A stretch of 64,000 nt of DNA. Source: Epiperipatus broadwayi (lineage: Eukaryota; Onychophora; Udeonychophora; Euonychophora; Peripatidae). A program made the position numbers and the translations under genes. Each line of letters opens with the position of its first letter. Within the stretch, counting starts at the first letter, position 1. Below the pieces are notes generated by a model. It was not told the DNA's origin. It made no database searches and worked only from the letters and a program-made list of their open reading frames with translations. Below are positions 35,063 through 48,079 of this stretch, piece after piece. The stretch is taken from the NCBI GenBank assembly GCA_028023455.1, contig JAQFVV010000277.1, forward strand, positions 560,001-624,000, in the 5' to 3' direction.

Positions 35063-36115
35063 AAGTATATATAACTTCTTTTATTATACATTTATTTCTT
35101 CTATCAAAATAATATATAGTGTATTCTGTCTTAGAAAGTTGTTTTTTTTTTAAAAAAAAAAATTGTTTTGACTTCTGACTACTATTGCATTCACATAAAC
35201 TATTTAAAAATTAATGCAGAATTTAGTAAAACCTACTGTAAATAATGTTTACTTTATCTGATTAATGATTGAATCAAAAGAGGGCGCAACTATTGTTACA
35301 TTATCGTCGAATTATTCAGTACGTCTTGCTTAATTTGTTTTATTAGATTGATGTAATGAGATGAATATTAAATATTTTACTCAATAATGCATTAAAATGT
35401 TAATTTATCACTAAATTATATTTTTAAAGTTATTTAAAGTATTTAAGAAAAGATTTTATATGTGCACGGTTATACTAATATGTGTGTGTATGTGTAGAGT
35501 ATGCATATGTGGACGCGTGTAGATTTATGTGTGTATGTTTTTTTTTTTTGAAAAATAAAAACAAACCAATAGCAGTTTTAAATAGACCACTACAACATAT
35601 AAATACATTCAGAATTCCTCTACAGAAAATGTTAGTTATTAGATTAGTCAGCATTGAATTATTAATTTCTAGATATCCATTTACCAAAATAATTGTTTTG
35701 ATGATTAGCTAGATCGTTTTTGGAGAAATTATATATAAATAAGTTTATTTAAAATTTTTGACTTATCATGACAAAAATTAAGTCCCATTAAATTTAATTT
35801 CAAATCCCATAAGCTAATAATAAATGATTAAATTCATTGTTTATCTACATTTAAATGTTCCTCTGTCTGCGAGCCCATCTCTAGCGGCCATTTACTAAAA
35901 GACAAATCCCAGACTTCATTCCAAATCGACTTTTTCAAAACTTTACACTTCTTAATTTTTTTAATTAAATATCACTTATTATCTATTTTTTTTAAAATAA
36001 TGTTTATTCAGCCCCCCCAAATCATGGTGTCTGTCTGCCACTTAACAAATTTCCCATAAGTCTTTTATATCAAAAAATTTTTTATCCACTCCAATTTTTT
36101 TGTATTTACTAATAT
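35063..36115. other. Nothing recognised
   Basis: Overlapping frames at 35475-35712 on both strands are low-complexity (TGTGTG, ACACAC, poly-T) by-products. Confidence 0.5.
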
Positions 36116-36119
36116 TATT

Positions 36120-37440
36120 AGTAAACAAAAGTATTGTGTTTAGTCTGGGTTGCAGACTCAAACCAACAGTAATAAAAATACGAACATCCGGAATTCAATT
36201 AATATGATTTATTAGGTTTAAATATATTTACATAAAATATCAATGAATATACAGCCATGTATATAATAATCTCAATTAATACAGGACGAAAGAGTCTACT
36301 CATTTCCAGCTGTATGTAACAGTCTGCCTTGTGAGTTTGTTCAATGACTCTTCCAGCTGTACCAGACAGCTTGCCTCAAGTCGACTCCGGTCTTAGCAAC
36401 TACCATTCCTATCATGGACTTACCTCACTGCATAGACCTATAGTGTAATGGCTATAATTGAAATACTCACTGTTAGTAGTGGTTTCAATGGAGAATGCGT
36501 ACCACCACTTAGGTTAGACAAACGTTTTCCCCTTATCTAAAAAGGCTAACTATTTATTGCCAGATCCCCAACCTTATTGGAAGCAATCAGATTCAGAGAG
36601 CATCATTGCCTATTGGCCCATACTAACTATTGGCTGAGTTTTAGCTATATGTTTATCCATTGGTTAGTGGCAATGAATGCTCAATCCGATCAGATAAGAA
36701 AGGAATCTGCACTAGTTGATTTCTGAAGGCAAGATGAGATATGACTAAAAGCAACTCTTTGCTTATGCACTAGATGTTTCTGTTTTATCAAAAAATAACA
36801 TTCTGGAAACTTTCAGACATAAATGTTAGCTTGAAACTATTAGAGCACCTAAAGAATAATCAATAATGCTTCACAATCGAGTACCTTCCACTAAGGACAA
36901 TATCACGCCTACACAGCACGTCTTTCAATAGTTCACATCTTAAAAACTCATATTTCTCTAACAGCAGGTAGAAATTCAATCTTAACTAAATGATTGTCCC
37001 ATTCATGGCAAGTGCTTCAGTTTGTTCACAGGTATAATATTTTGCATCAAAAAGAATTTCAAACATTCTAAATTCCTCTGATAATGTTATTGGCTGATTA
37101 CATTGGAAATATATTTATTAAAATGTCTTTGCAAGAATCTGAATGAGTCTATTTTTCCAAACTTTCTACGACTTGCACATCTCTTCTTTTAAGTCATATA
37201 TTATGTTGCTAGAAAATCTTTATTTTACAATTCTCACTGACATAACAAATTAAAAAAAACATATATACACATTTTCTCATCATTCTAACCAAGTTGAGGC
37301 TTCACCTAGAAATCCCATTTTGCTGACTCATTATTTGCCATTTACACTGACTCATTTATTACCTAGTTAGAATAAAATACAGTTATTTTCTTATCTTGTC
37401 TTGATATCTCTGTCCACTTGGTGACATTCTCATAATTTTA
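36120..37440. other. Less AT-rich block, possibly LTR-derived
   Basis: Base composition changes to a more balanced one between about 36130 and 37020, with no long open frame. It begins near a short hairpin GTCTGGGTTGCAGAC. The composition suggests an inserted element such as an LTR, but I cannot find paired ends or a target duplication. Confidence 0.25.
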
Positions 37441-37469
37441 AGAAGTATCACTAACACTTCCCTAATGTT

Positions 37470-38030
37470 ACGCATCCTTAATCACTTTCAAGAGATAATA
37501 TGTATAATTGTCATCCATGTGTCCTACTGATCTCAAGCTGCCTTTGCTATTTACAAGGCCTCTACCATCCTCTTTAAAGATTTCCATTAATTGGTCTAAA
37601 ACTAAACTGTACCCCCACTTGAATCAATTAATCATTGACATCTTCAGGGCCAAAGTGAACATATATTATGTCACAAATTTCTTTTAGGCTATCATAAAAG
37701 TTCATATATTGAATGTTATACTTGGCAGCCTATTGGCTTATTATAATCCTTGGGTGAACACTGAAAAATGTATGATACCCATTCTCACATCTAATCTCAG
37801 TTCAACCTGCTATCATACTTGCAGAGGAGGCTTGATTTGATATGCCCCAAATCCTTTGTAATATATGAGCCAAAACATATAAGCTTAACTAATCCATTTC
37901 TTTATGCCCTATCATCCCCAATTTTACTACTTCTGACAGACTTATATGCAGGAAGATTCTTTTTCACAGATCATGCCTACCTTTTAGACCAATATAACAT
38001 TAAACCCCTCATTGGATTCTCATAAGATTT
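37470..38030 (-). pseudogene. LINE endonuclease relic
   Basis: Translated on minus with frame changes: KNLPAYKSVRSSKIGDDRA and RNGLVKLICFGSYITKDLGH (about 37830-37990), NFYDSLKEICDIIYVHFGPE (about 37630-37700), then GRGLVNSKGSLRSVGH (about 37500-37570). The order and spacing resemble an APE-type LINE endonuclease middle, where a YxxL...FG segment precedes the GDxN block. GDxN itself is not preserved. The family is uncertain. Confidence 0.4.
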
Positions 38031-38270
38031 GAAGAAAATAAACATTTTCACCTATAGAATGATGAACAAATTTTTCATTATCAGGTTTAATGTTAAACCT
38101 CACGTGGTTAAAATTTATTTTCAATTTGCTGCAAGGAACAGTGCCAAGCAAGGAGTACATTATTAACCATTTTAAATTTAATTTTGAATCCATATATATT
38201 CTAAAAAAATAGATACCCAGAAGGGATGCTACACATCTAAACCTGATCATATTTGGATTCATTAACAATT

Positions 38271-39335
38271 TTTATATACCATAATCACACAATCAACTTG
38301 AAACAATTAATGCTAAAATATATTAATCAATTTGAATAAATTAATAATCTTAAAATTATATAATTTGCACAATGTTCAATAATAAAAATACGTTGCATTT
38401 AAAAGGAACAGTAAGAAATGGTTAGTAATTACTTAAGGGGCCTTAAATTCCTTCCTAGAAACATCACAAGCAAAATATGGCCGATCAAAATAATCAGATT
38501 TTGGAAATAGATTCTATGGGACATGCACCTATATACTGTCATCGTTTTTCAGCATTCTTTTCTTTACCAGCTCCAATAGTATTTACTGATGCCCAACAAC
38601 AGATACCATTTCTATCATTATTGATGATAAACTGAAGTATATATTATTTATCTATGATTTTATATATATAAACCTGTGTATATTATAAATTTATGTTAAA
38701 TAAATATTTAAAAAAAAAAAGAATCAAATGTTGTATTATATAAAAATTATTATTAAATAATCATATTAAATAATTAATATCAATATAATAATTATTTATT
38801 ATATATATATATATTATTTATTTTGTTTATTTATTAAACAAACAAAATATATAAAAGAATGAAGAATTTCAAACAAACGGAACTTATGTAAGAAGGTTAT
38901 TCATACGAATCATATAAATGTATACATTAATCACCTAAAATAATAATAATAATTTACAGAGAATAACTTACAAAGATTGAATAAATTGTAAATATAGAGT
39001 ATAAATATAAAAATTAATTACATGCATGTAAAACAAAAAGGAAAAAATATGTATCTGCATTAATCAAGTACAATATATACAAATTTTAAACAATCACAAT
39101 AATAAATAATACAATAACTAAAGTTTCAAATATTTTTTAATAGTATATACAAGTGCTTTAATTAAAACGCTGCGTGAAGAAGCTGTTAATGGCAAACAAT
39201 TAAAATAAATCAACATAGGCTAAGCGCTTTCGAGATGTTATCCCTCATAATCATAGCCAAAATAAATTTTTAAATCATTATGATATTGCTAAATGGTCAT
39301 GTATGCAAATGTTTATGTAAATTAATCATCTTGTC
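38271..39335. other. Very AT-rich DNA
   Basis: Low-complexity AT runs (38690-39130); nothing else recognised. Confidence 0.5.
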
Positions 39336-39339
39336 CATT

Positions 39340-40000
39340 TTTTAGAGAGAGCAAAGCATGTTTTGTGTCTATTAATAGCGTTATTGTCATTGGTGATAAA
39401 ATACGCTTCTTTTATCTTCCTTTTGCAGCCGTTAGTTTCTGTGCACATAATTTTGGAGTTGGAGGGTTTGAATCTATGACGGCCTGTTTTTCATGTTTAG
39501 AAATATTGAAATGTTGCCATTGTTCTTTTGTGCTCTTCTGCATGTATACATGTTCTGAGCAGCTCCTATTATTGACAATGGCCTTGGTTTTCCTCATAGT
39601 ATGTGATGCTGCATCCAGCCTGAGGGTGATATGCTATATACATCCGGGGGTATTTGGGTTGGGTCAATTTTGTCCTTCACATTATTGATAAGTCTGTTTG
39701 TATTGGGGTGTGTGCAAAAGCTAACTTTAAATTCATTAGATAAAGTTTTTATAAGCTGTTTAGATACTTTGGGGATGTAAGGGAGGGTGATTTGGATTTA
39801 TCTTTAGTAGTGTTGTTAGCTGTTGATTTTTTATAAAACTGATCAATCTTTTTGGTAATCAATATGTAGATAAAACCGACACTTAATAGGTCCCTGATGT
39901 AGCTTGAGATATTAGCCTTCCTATCAGCCTTGAACTTACATAAATTTTGATTCCTAAATAAAAACGCACCCAGACTTGCAAATTTATGTGAAGTGGGCGA
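39340..40000 (-). pseudogene. Penelope-like element polymerase relic (RT C-terminus and GIY-YIG region)
   Basis: On minus, in at least two frames: HKFASLGAFLFR then DRKANISSYIRDLLSVGFIY (about 39870-39990), the region after the RT palm in PLEs; ITLPYIPKVSKQLIKTL (about 39750-39800), matching the conserved TLPYIPG-type motif; FKVSFCTHPNTNRLINNVKD (about 39690-39745), the usual KVxFxPxNTLxxxL...KD block; and PDVYSI, the point where the GIY-YIG nuclease begins. The nuclease is degraded: YIGxT is lost, and what follows is out of frame. Downstream on minus (about 39235) lies CTCGAAAGCGCTTAGC, a motif common after PLE ORFs. The relic ties the pseudo-LTR-like families to a PLE source, though family membership is unknown. 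Confidence 0.65.
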
Positions 40001-40490
40001 ATTAAAGTTCAGGTGGGTGAACCCCCTGATTCAGACAGGTTTTAATGTATAATAAAATATATGCTGAACATATTGAGTAATCAGTAACAAAAGATTTAAA
40101 CAGTCTGAGACCATCGTAACCAAATTGCTGATGACTACTTTCCAAGTAAAAATCTGATGTCAACTGAAAATTCTTAGCCAAATACAACTGACACTTTATG
40201 ACACAATAAGGAATAGCGATAATGTATATCAGTAATGATTCTATTTTTGTATAGTTTAAGAACAGACATCACCCAAGAATTAGTATAGATATCATGCACA
40301 GATGTCAGTGTAGGCATACCACAAGTAATATGGGAATAATCAGTACTATTATTACTACTATTATTATATCAATTTTATTCCATGAAGTAATCACAAAATA
40401 AATTACAACTAATCATTTAAAAACTCTGAACAAAAATAATCTTAGGCGAGGAGCTTACAATGCAACAACTAAGACATTAAATTAATTAAT
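40001..40490. other. Nothing recognised
   Basis: A minus-strand frame at 40002-40187 lies upstream of the PLE relic; I cannot match it to PLE motifs. Confidence 0.4.
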
Positions 40491-40499
40491 AATACTGCA

Positions 40500-40733
40500 T
40501 CACATGATCACTATTTCTTATGCTTGCCTCTTAACTGTTATTAAAACAGGCAACCTCTCTATATGTATTGCCACTCAGTGCAAGCCAGTGTAATCAATGG
40601 ATCCCAGAAGGCTTGTCGGGGGATATTGGATGAGTAGGCACTAGATGGGGATTTTATGCGCAAGCCTTCTGACATCCATTGATTACACTGAGTGGCACTA
40701 CTGTATGGAAAGTTTTGCCTGTTTTAATAAAAT
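40500..40733. mobile_element. Family A element, internally deleted
   Basis: Tail TCACATGATCACTATTTC at the left, inverted arms AAAACAGGC...AGCCAGTGTAATCAATGG and complement, and an 8-bp target duplication ATACTGCA (40492-40499 and 40734-40741). The central part including the hammerhead core is deleted; only GGGGATATTGG remains. Confidence 0.75.
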
Positions 40734-40813
40734 ATACTGCAGTATGAAAAGCAGTATAAAAATAAAATATGTAGTTGAAAAAAGTTAAACAAGTATAAAT
40801 TATGAAATAATAA

Positions 40814-41000
40814 TAATTCTAAACACTTGTTGACCTCGAGTTTTGTTGAAAAGGTAAATAATTAATAAATATAAAGTAATTAATAGCGCTGAATAGCTTT
40901 CAGCAAAACCCTGCCAGTGCTTAGTGCTATTAATTAGTTTATATTTATTAATTGTTTACCTTTTCAACTAAACTCGAAGTCATCTAGTGTTTAAGAATTA
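40814..41000. mobile_element. Palindromic MITE-like element
   Basis: Arms about 40814-40895 and 40918-41000 are complementary, with ends AATTCTAAACACTTG and TTTAAGAATT. The loop holds GCTTTCAGCAAAACCCTGCC. No ORF. Different from families A to C and from the MITE at 602. Confidence 0.6.
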
Positions 41001-41048
41001 CATAGTTTGTTGAAAAGGGTTAGTAAGTTGGGGATAATAACAATAATT

Positions 41049-41172
41049 AAGAAATTTTATTACTCAGGAATCCATAAGAAGTTTGAGTTTCAGAAATGCC
41101 AAAGCTGCAATTGATCCATGAACTTCACTTTCTAGAATCTGATACTACTTCACTGCACTAAATCATGCAGAC
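41049..41172 (-). repeat. SINE family S, minus-strand copy
   Basis: TTATTACTCAGGAATCCATA and AAGTTTGAG match the reversed S body, followed by a reversed tRNA-like head ending GCACTAAATCATGC. Confidence 0.5.
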
Positions 41173-41279
41173 ATATAATTATTTGTTTGGAAAGTCATAT
41201 TACCTTAAAGTTCTCAAGTAAAAGATTGAGTACAATGATTCCATTTAATAAATTTAATTTAATGGTTATCTGAAAGTTT

Positions 41280-41738
41280 AAAACAGGCAAAACTCTCCAT
41301 ACATTAAGGCTACTCAGTGCAAGTCAGAGTAATCAATGGAGGTCAGAAGGCTTGTTCATAAAATCCTTATCTAATGCCTACTCATCGAATATCCCCAGAC
41401 TAGTTTCTAGCTTATGGCTTTCATTAGTGAGGAGCCTTGGATCTGAGAGCTGCAGTGCTCTCAGATCCAAGGCTCCTCAGTGATGAAATCTGCAAGCTAG
41501 AAACTAGTTAGGATTTAGGTGCTGTGCTCTCAAATCCAAGGCTCCTCACTGATGAAAGCCACAAGCTAGAAACTAATCTGGGGATATTGGATGAGTAGGC
41601 TCTAGATAAAGATTTTATGCACAAGCCTTCTGGCATTCATTGATTACTCTGTCTTGCACTGAGTGGGACTATGGTATGGAGAGTTTTGCCTGTTTTAATT
41701 ACAGTTATAAGCAAGCATAAGAAATGGTGATCCTGTGA
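41280..41738 (+). mobile_element. Family A element, rearranged
   Basis: Reverse-oriented layout: the tail (AAGCATAAGAAATGGTGATC) is at the right end. Target duplication TATCTGAAAGTTT (41267-41279) / TATCGGAAAGTTT (41739-41751), 12 of 13. It contains one minus-strand ribozyme block (41392-41433, core CUAAUGA), one damaged plus block (41474-41515, C3 changed to G) and one good plus block (41543-41584). Confidence 0.7.
41543..41584 (+). ncRNA. Hammerhead ribozyme, family A variant
   Basis: UCCUCA, CUGAUGA, stem II AGC-CACAA-GCU, GAAAC, UAAUC, UGGGGA. Relative to other copies, stem II has G-C replaced by A-U on both strands, a compensatory pair of changes that supports a selected RNA fold. Stem III is weakened (ACUAAU). 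Predicted cleavage follows C41578. Confidence 0.6.
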
Positions 41739-41899
41739 TATCGGAAAGTTTGTGGTGATGGCACTTTACCCTTAGTTATATGTCATATTGCTTCCATAAC
41801 TAGAATTAACTGTTACGTGTCTTCAGAAAAATTAAAAGTTTATCAAAAATTTTACTACATTAGTAATAGCATACAGTTTAGTATACAATACAATGTTTT

Positions 41900-42205
41900 T
41901 CAGGTTTCGTTGACCCCAATGACAATACTAGAATGAGAATTAATACAGAACCATTAGTATCACAAATACTGCATTAGCATGGGAATCGACAATGTGACTT
42001 TTAGATTCATGTAATCTAAAGTCTTTATTCCCTTGATAGTACTGATACTTTTCAAGTCAGCGACCTCTGAAAAAGAGAGGATGTTAATGCCACTTGAAAC
42101 ATATGCACTAACCTATGTGTTACTACTGACAGCTTAATGTAGTTGAAAAGTTTAAATGAAGTTTGATTTTTTCTAAAGATATTTAGCAATTAATTTTAGA
42201 TGATG
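41900..42205 (+). repeat. SINE family T, plus-strand partial copy
   Basis: Shares AACCTATGTG, AAAAGTTTAAATGAAG and TTTTTTCTAAAGATATTTAG with 7290-7400 and, inverted, with 1190-1290. The head is poorly preserved (GGGAATCGA as B box). Confidence 0.5.
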
Positions 42206-42950
42206 GAAACAATCCGTTATATAAATATGAGATTAAACTTAATGTTTTTGTTGCTAAGTCGATTTTCAGTCTTTTAACTTCTAAAATCACTGCAGTACTT
42301 GAGTCAATTATAACACCAGGTATTAGAAAATGATCTGAGTATAAGTAGAAGTTAATCCAAGTATTAAAACTTCATCTTTACAAAAGATACTTTTGTGATT
42401 CACCAGTAAGTGGGCAGCAGCCATGAAGCCATAAACAGCTATCATAAAATATTAATGGTTGATTTGACTATTGGGTTTGTTTCTGACTTTCTTGGTTTTA
42501 CACTTTAGTTATTGTTTATTTTCATGTTTATTCAGAGCAAATAAAACGTGGAAAAAATTTAAAGTTTCAAACAAGTTTACAATATTTTTTTTATAATGTT
42601 AGCACATTGCAACCAAACAACCACTCATATTGAGCAATAAATTGGTACCTAGATATTATTAAGTAAAGAGTTAAACACTGATATAACATCAAGCCCCTCA
42701 CTGGCCTAATAATTAATGCTGTTTTTTTCTTATAAGAGGGGACTTGGGAGTGGCATTTGGCACCATAGTAAACTCTTTAAATAACTGCTTTATCATTTTT
42801 AAATATGTTTTTATTTAATTTTATTTGTTTAGATCAAATTTTGTAAATCAATTTTCACCCACTTCCAATTTCCGATCTAGTTGAAGTTTTATATATATAT
42901 ACTTTGAATGACAATAGAGATTTCAAACAATTTTATCCAAGCACTAAGAA
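42206..42950. other. Nothing recognised
   Basis: AT-rich; no gene or repeat recognised. Confidence 0.45.
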
Positions 42951-43148
42951 GTATAAAAATAAATTTTCTTCAGTTTTCACAAATAAAAACTCAAGCTAAA
43001 AAATCATTTAAATAAACTTTCAAATAATATTTACATTTTTGCATCATGGCCATAAGTATAAGAAAATGGGTTTATTTGCAAGTTTATTTTAAATGATTTT
43101 TTGATCTATATTTTTATTTGTGAAAGTTGAAGAAAATTTATTTTTTAC
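42951..43148. mobile_element. Palindromic MITE-like element
   Basis: Arms about 42951-43021 and 43077-43148 are about 85% complementary (TAAATTTTCTTCAGTTTTCA against TGAAAGTTGAAGAAAATTTA). The loop of ~55 bp includes CATCATGGCCATAAGTA. No ORF. Confidence 0.6.
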
Positions 43149-43150
43149 TT

Positions 43151-45782
43151 TTTAATGCATTTATATGAATACAAGTACTTTCCTTATATTTTTCTTCATT
43201 TAAAAATAATCAATTTGTTTTTTAAAAAAAAGATACAGACAGATATCTCAATATAAATAAAAATTATTTAATATGTTGGAACCTTATCAAGATGTTTCTG
43301 TTTTCAAAGTCACATGATCAGCTATTCTACTGCAGCTCCATACAATGGAAATTTTTTACATTAGCTTACAATAAATATAATTAATCAAATACATGTATAT
43401 AAAAATAATTAAACTTATAACAATGCTTTTTTAAATATATTATAATGGTCAGGGCTCTTACTCTATCTGCCGTACAGGGTACCACCAGGCCATTTAAACC
43501 TGGAAAATTTATATAGGAGGCAGATACACCTAGGAAAAGATCCCATTTTTTTTATTCGACTGATAGTCCTTGCCACTAGCTCAAAGAATAGCTGAGATTT
43601 ATAATATAAGTTTTAAATTCTCTAATTTAATAAAAAAAAATTATCATCAGTTTTAATAACACAAAAATTTATTACGCATATATATAAAATAAAATTGAGG
43701 ATTTGATTATTAACATTATTTTAGATTTAAATTCTGATTTTTTGTAATTTGCACAAATGGAATTTTTTTATACATTTTAATATTTTATAATGTTAAGCAT
43801 AGATAGACTACATAGAATGTGCACTTAAAAACTTTCAAAACATTTAACCTCAGGCTAAAAGTTCACAGCTAAACCAATGCTAACTTCCTGATATACAGAC
43901 GTAACCAATGCAACATGAAAACATTAACATAAAAACATGCTGACAGGAATGTGCATCTGCAGCATGATATTATTTAAAAGAAATTATCCTCGTCCAGTAT
44001 AGTAATGTGCGTCTATCTGGTGAAGGAATCTTATATATAAAACATTGAAAAAGAAACGTGTTATATGGAGGGAGAGTGGTCATTGCCATCTTATAGTCCC
44101 AATCCATAGAAAAAAAAGGAGGTCAATGGTGTGCAAAGTACATCCATATCCATTGCAATGTGATGGCTACAACTTTGGGCCATGCTTTCATTTGGGATTG
44201 GTGCCCTGTATGCTAACGCACTTCATATTACATTGATATAAATGCTGTACATCCCTCCACCAGCCTCGACTCAACTATGAAACAGACAAGCTGAAATTAA
44301 CCCCACATGACCTAACCCAAACTTAATGACTCTATGCAGTCATCTACACCCAACTGATTAAAGCAAATGTTATACATAATAAAAAAAATATATTAATAAT
44401 TGATTTAGAATTCTTTTAAAAGTCAGATAAGAGTTCATTTAAAAGTTACTATTAAGTTACTAATTGAAAGTTTGTTTAAAAATATCTAAAAGTTCACATT
44501 GAATATTAGTTTATACTTCTCATGATAAGTCTTTATGAATCCTGTGGATTTCAGCAGATTATGGAAGTCTATCCTAGTGATCACATTTTGTAAATTGTCC
44601 TCTTTGTAAATGAAGCTCCTACTTGTCATTCTGTCAGGAACTGTCATTGGGAGGCTATCTCGATCAGCGTACATAAAAGAAACAATCTATTGTGAGACCC
44701 CTACATCACAGAGTCTGCAATACAGCTGCAAGATGTTTTTAACTGGTCACCATCATTCAATCAATAGTCAATCACTTTTTTTAAATTCAATTATTTCATT
44801 TTTATAGTATCTCACCTCCCTTATCACTAATTCTTTGGATCGATCACTCCTGATGTTACTCCAATCTTATTGGCCATGATGTTTTCCTTTCTGGCCTGCA
44901 TGCTTGCTGGTAATTGTATGGCTAGTCTGCTCCAGAGTGGGAAATACCTTAATTTTTTATTTTTATCTCTTATCTGACTTTTCTATCATTTAAGTGCCCC
45001 AAGGGCGCATTTGCTTTAGATTCAATTAATAGAACAATCATTTCTTTTCATTAAGATTTAACATGATTCTTTTAAATAGAAACTAACATTTGTTTCTATT
45101 TTCTTTTATATTACCTTTTCAAACAAAAATAGTAATCTTTAACTTTAGATTTTTACTTTGACTTACTTTTAAGTAATTATTTAATAGTTTTCCATCTGTG
45201 CAATTATATATATATATATTAGTTTAAATAACTTTATTAATTTTCTTTTAGATTTTTAATAAATTAATTTTATTTACAATTCATTTTCCCATTTTATTGT
45301 GATTTTAAAATAATGTTACGCATATGTATATGTATACCTTAGGTATACCGTTACAATATATATCTACAAAACAATCTAAAAGAAAATTATAACTCTAAAG
45401 TTTTCAATCTAACAATGCCCATTGCCCTCTAGTGTGAATGTGAGGAAATAATACATTTTATAAATAAAAAATTATTGTTGATGATATTATTATTTAATAA
45501 TGGTATATAGTTTTTATATGTGTGTCAGCTTATCTTTTACATTAATAGAAGTTTCTTTTTTATCTTTAGGTTTCCACTATGCTGATTTTCTTTCATCTAT
45601 TGTTCCAGAATCATGGTAAGATCCCATATTTTAATTTTAAAATAGTAGTAAAATGATATACTATATACTATTTAACACCCTTTCCAATGAGTATAATTCT
45701 TAATAGCAATAGTAGCTTATAGATTAATAAAATATTTATTTTAGAAAACATTGAATATAATAAAAAATAATTGAAGGTCTTC
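43151..45782. other. Nothing recognised
   Basis: Frames at 44045-44236 and 44610-44807 have no motif I can place. No repeat recognised. If a host exon exists in this window this 2.6-kb stretch is a candidate place to test, but I see no positive evidence. Confidence 0.4.
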
Positions 45783-45905
45783 TTGGTCAAGAATTTATAA
45801 AAAGATTAAACACCAAAAGTGACAGAGCTTAATTGTGGCCCATGTACTTTGAGATCCAAAGTCCATCACTCTTCCACTGTAGTAAATTTCATGAATCAAA
45901 CAATG
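45783..45905 (-). repeat. SINE family S, minus-strand copy
   Basis: Reversed body (TCAAGAATTTATAAAAAGAT) and reversed tRNA-like head (CCATCACTCTTCCACTGTAG). Confidence 0.45.
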
Positions 45906-46071
45906 TAATCACAAACTACATGACACAGAGTAATGAATTAGCATAATGTTTTTCATAGGATCACTAGGGGTTAGCTTTATGCATGTGATAATAATACTGT
46001 TCAAACATTTAGTGTTAATAGTGATTGAAATTTAGTAATCTCCATCTTGGCATGTAAGTTTATTATAACCT

Positions 46072-46181
46072 AAAAAAGGCAAAACTCTCCATACAGTAGT
46101 GCCACCCTGTACCAACCAGAGTAATCAATGGTTTGTTTACAACAATTATATGCTAGTATAAGAGGTGGTGATCATGTGATG
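46072..46181. mobile_element. Family A element, 110-bp deletion derivative
   Basis: One inverted-repeat end (AAAAAAGGCAAAACTCTCCA) and the tail at the other end (CTAGTATAAGAGGTGGTGAT). It is bounded by a perfect 12-bp target duplication TTATTATAACCT (46060-46071 and 46182-46193). It lacks the ribozyme. The smallest family A copy here, it defines the two true termini. Confidence 0.8.
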
Positions 46182-46193
46182 TTATTATAACCT

Positions 46194-46300
46194 GTGTGGT
46201 TTAGGATAGTGACAGAATTCCAGATTCAAGAACTGTCTTGAATCCCAGTCAGTCATCTCTAGAGCAAAATAACATGACTTCCTGAGCAATATTTTATAAT
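46194..46300 (+). repeat. SINE family S, plus-strand copy
   Basis: Begins right at the family A target duplicate: GTGTGGTTTAGGATAGTGAC head, CTTGAATCCC B box, and a TGACTTCCTGAGCAATATTT body end. Confidence 0.5.
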
Positions 46301-48079
46301 TTTTTAATATACTTATAAGCTTCAATTTTCTTAGATGCATTTTAATTATATGAATAAAATAATTGCTTATTTACTCATAATTAAGTTTCAATAAGAATGA
46401 CGTTTAGTAAATTCTAAGTAATTTCACCGACGTCATTCAGTCAAAAAACATCGTAAATAGTAATTTAAAGTGAGAATTCTACTCACGCTCTTCTCAACAG
46501 TACTTCAGATTTGCTCATATAAAAGAATTTGAGTCGTAGGAATAAGAGGATCGTTTTTATTCCTGCATAAATACTATATCTTGGATTGAAGAGGAAAGTA
46601 TTCATTTATTTAACCCTCTCAAAAGGCACGTGCTCAATTAGCTTAAAAAGCTGATATTTGAATGTAATATATGAATCTTTGTAAAAGATAAATGTCTTAT
46701 AAAATGTATTTCATGCTGAATCAATACCTATTAGTGGCAATTTAATATGCATTCATACCATTTTGAACATCAGCGATTTCCCAAACCACTTAAGGACATT
46801 AATGTTCAAAAAATGTTGTCCAGTCTACATAAAAAATTTCAGTTTTATCAAAAAACACCCAAATTTTTTTAGAAATAAGCAAAATAAAAAATCAAAAATC
46901 AAATATTAGTTATTAGGAAATGATGAAAAAAAATTCTAGTGTAATCATGTGATCAAAAAAATAAAATAACTGTAGAAATTTAATATTAAAAATAATATGT
47001 AGCAAATATTAATAATTAAGAAATTATCAACATGACCAAAAAAAAATTATCATAATCAAACATTGAAAAACAATACTAAAGTATTTTTCTTTTAAAATAT
47101 GGCAGTAACCATATGCTTGTGTTAAGATAAGTATGGTAAATGAATTATGCTTAAACCAAAAGTATTGTAATATTACAATTAACGCAAAAGCAATAAATTT
47201 ATATTATCAAAAGTAGTGTTAATTTTTGAACAGCAAATAGGCTAATTTTACTCACACAAAAAAGTTTCAAATTTCTTGTGCTTATACTAAAATATTTACT
47301 TTTAAAAATTCAAATCAAACATATGGTGGCAAAATAAATTACTAAACTAAGATAACTATGGATAGCATATTAAATAAAACACAGTTTAGCAAATATTAAT
47401 ATTTAACAAAATAAATAACTGTTTATGTGGAAAATATATTAAAATTACTTTTACAATTAAATGAATATGGTTAAAAAATTAAAACAAATAATAAAACACA
47501 TGTTCTTATGGTGGTAAAGTAGAATTTGGTATTTCAATAATTTAAACAACAATAGCAAATAAAATTCAACCAAAAAAATAATAATAATAACGAGCATATA
47601 TAGAACAAATGTAAGCCACACATAATAAACATTAAAATTAATTTTACAATTAATAAATAAAATTATAAAAAATATTATATATGATTAAAAAAAATAAAAA
47701 TTTCAAAAACAATAGTTTTTGATCAAAAATAGCAACAAATTAATAGCATCTACTAATGAATAGAAGCTTAATAAATATTAAAATTAATAAATAAAACCAT
47801 AAAAACATATTACACATGATTTAAATAATATTTTTATTTCAAAGATGGCAAAGTTATAACTCATTACTAAACATGAGAAAAAAAGCAAAAAAAAAAAAAC
47901 ATAGGAGTTTTACCCTTGACATTCAAGGTGTTCACCTTTGACCTCAATGATATCAGCTGGGTACAAAAATAAAGTTTTGGTCAAACTATATTAAGATGAT
48001 AAAAAAAAAAATTATAGGAAAAAATAACATCATTCATCTATTTAACTAGCTACAGCCCCCCCGCACAGTCATTCAACAA

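Noticed and set aside
39230-39260. Hammerhead after the PLE relic (CTCGAAAGCGC)
   Set aside because: GAAA is present but no CUGANGA core lies at a workable distance; noted only as a PLE-associated motif.
39365-39688. 107-codon plus-strand frame
   Set aside because: It is antisense to the PLE relic, whose minus-strand motifs are clear.
43440-43510. tRNA-like tract
   Set aside because: No consistent acceptor or anticodon stems could be drawn.
44045-44807. Possible host exons
   Set aside because: Short frames without recognisable domains; splice-site-like dinucleotides alone are not evidence in AT-rich DNA.
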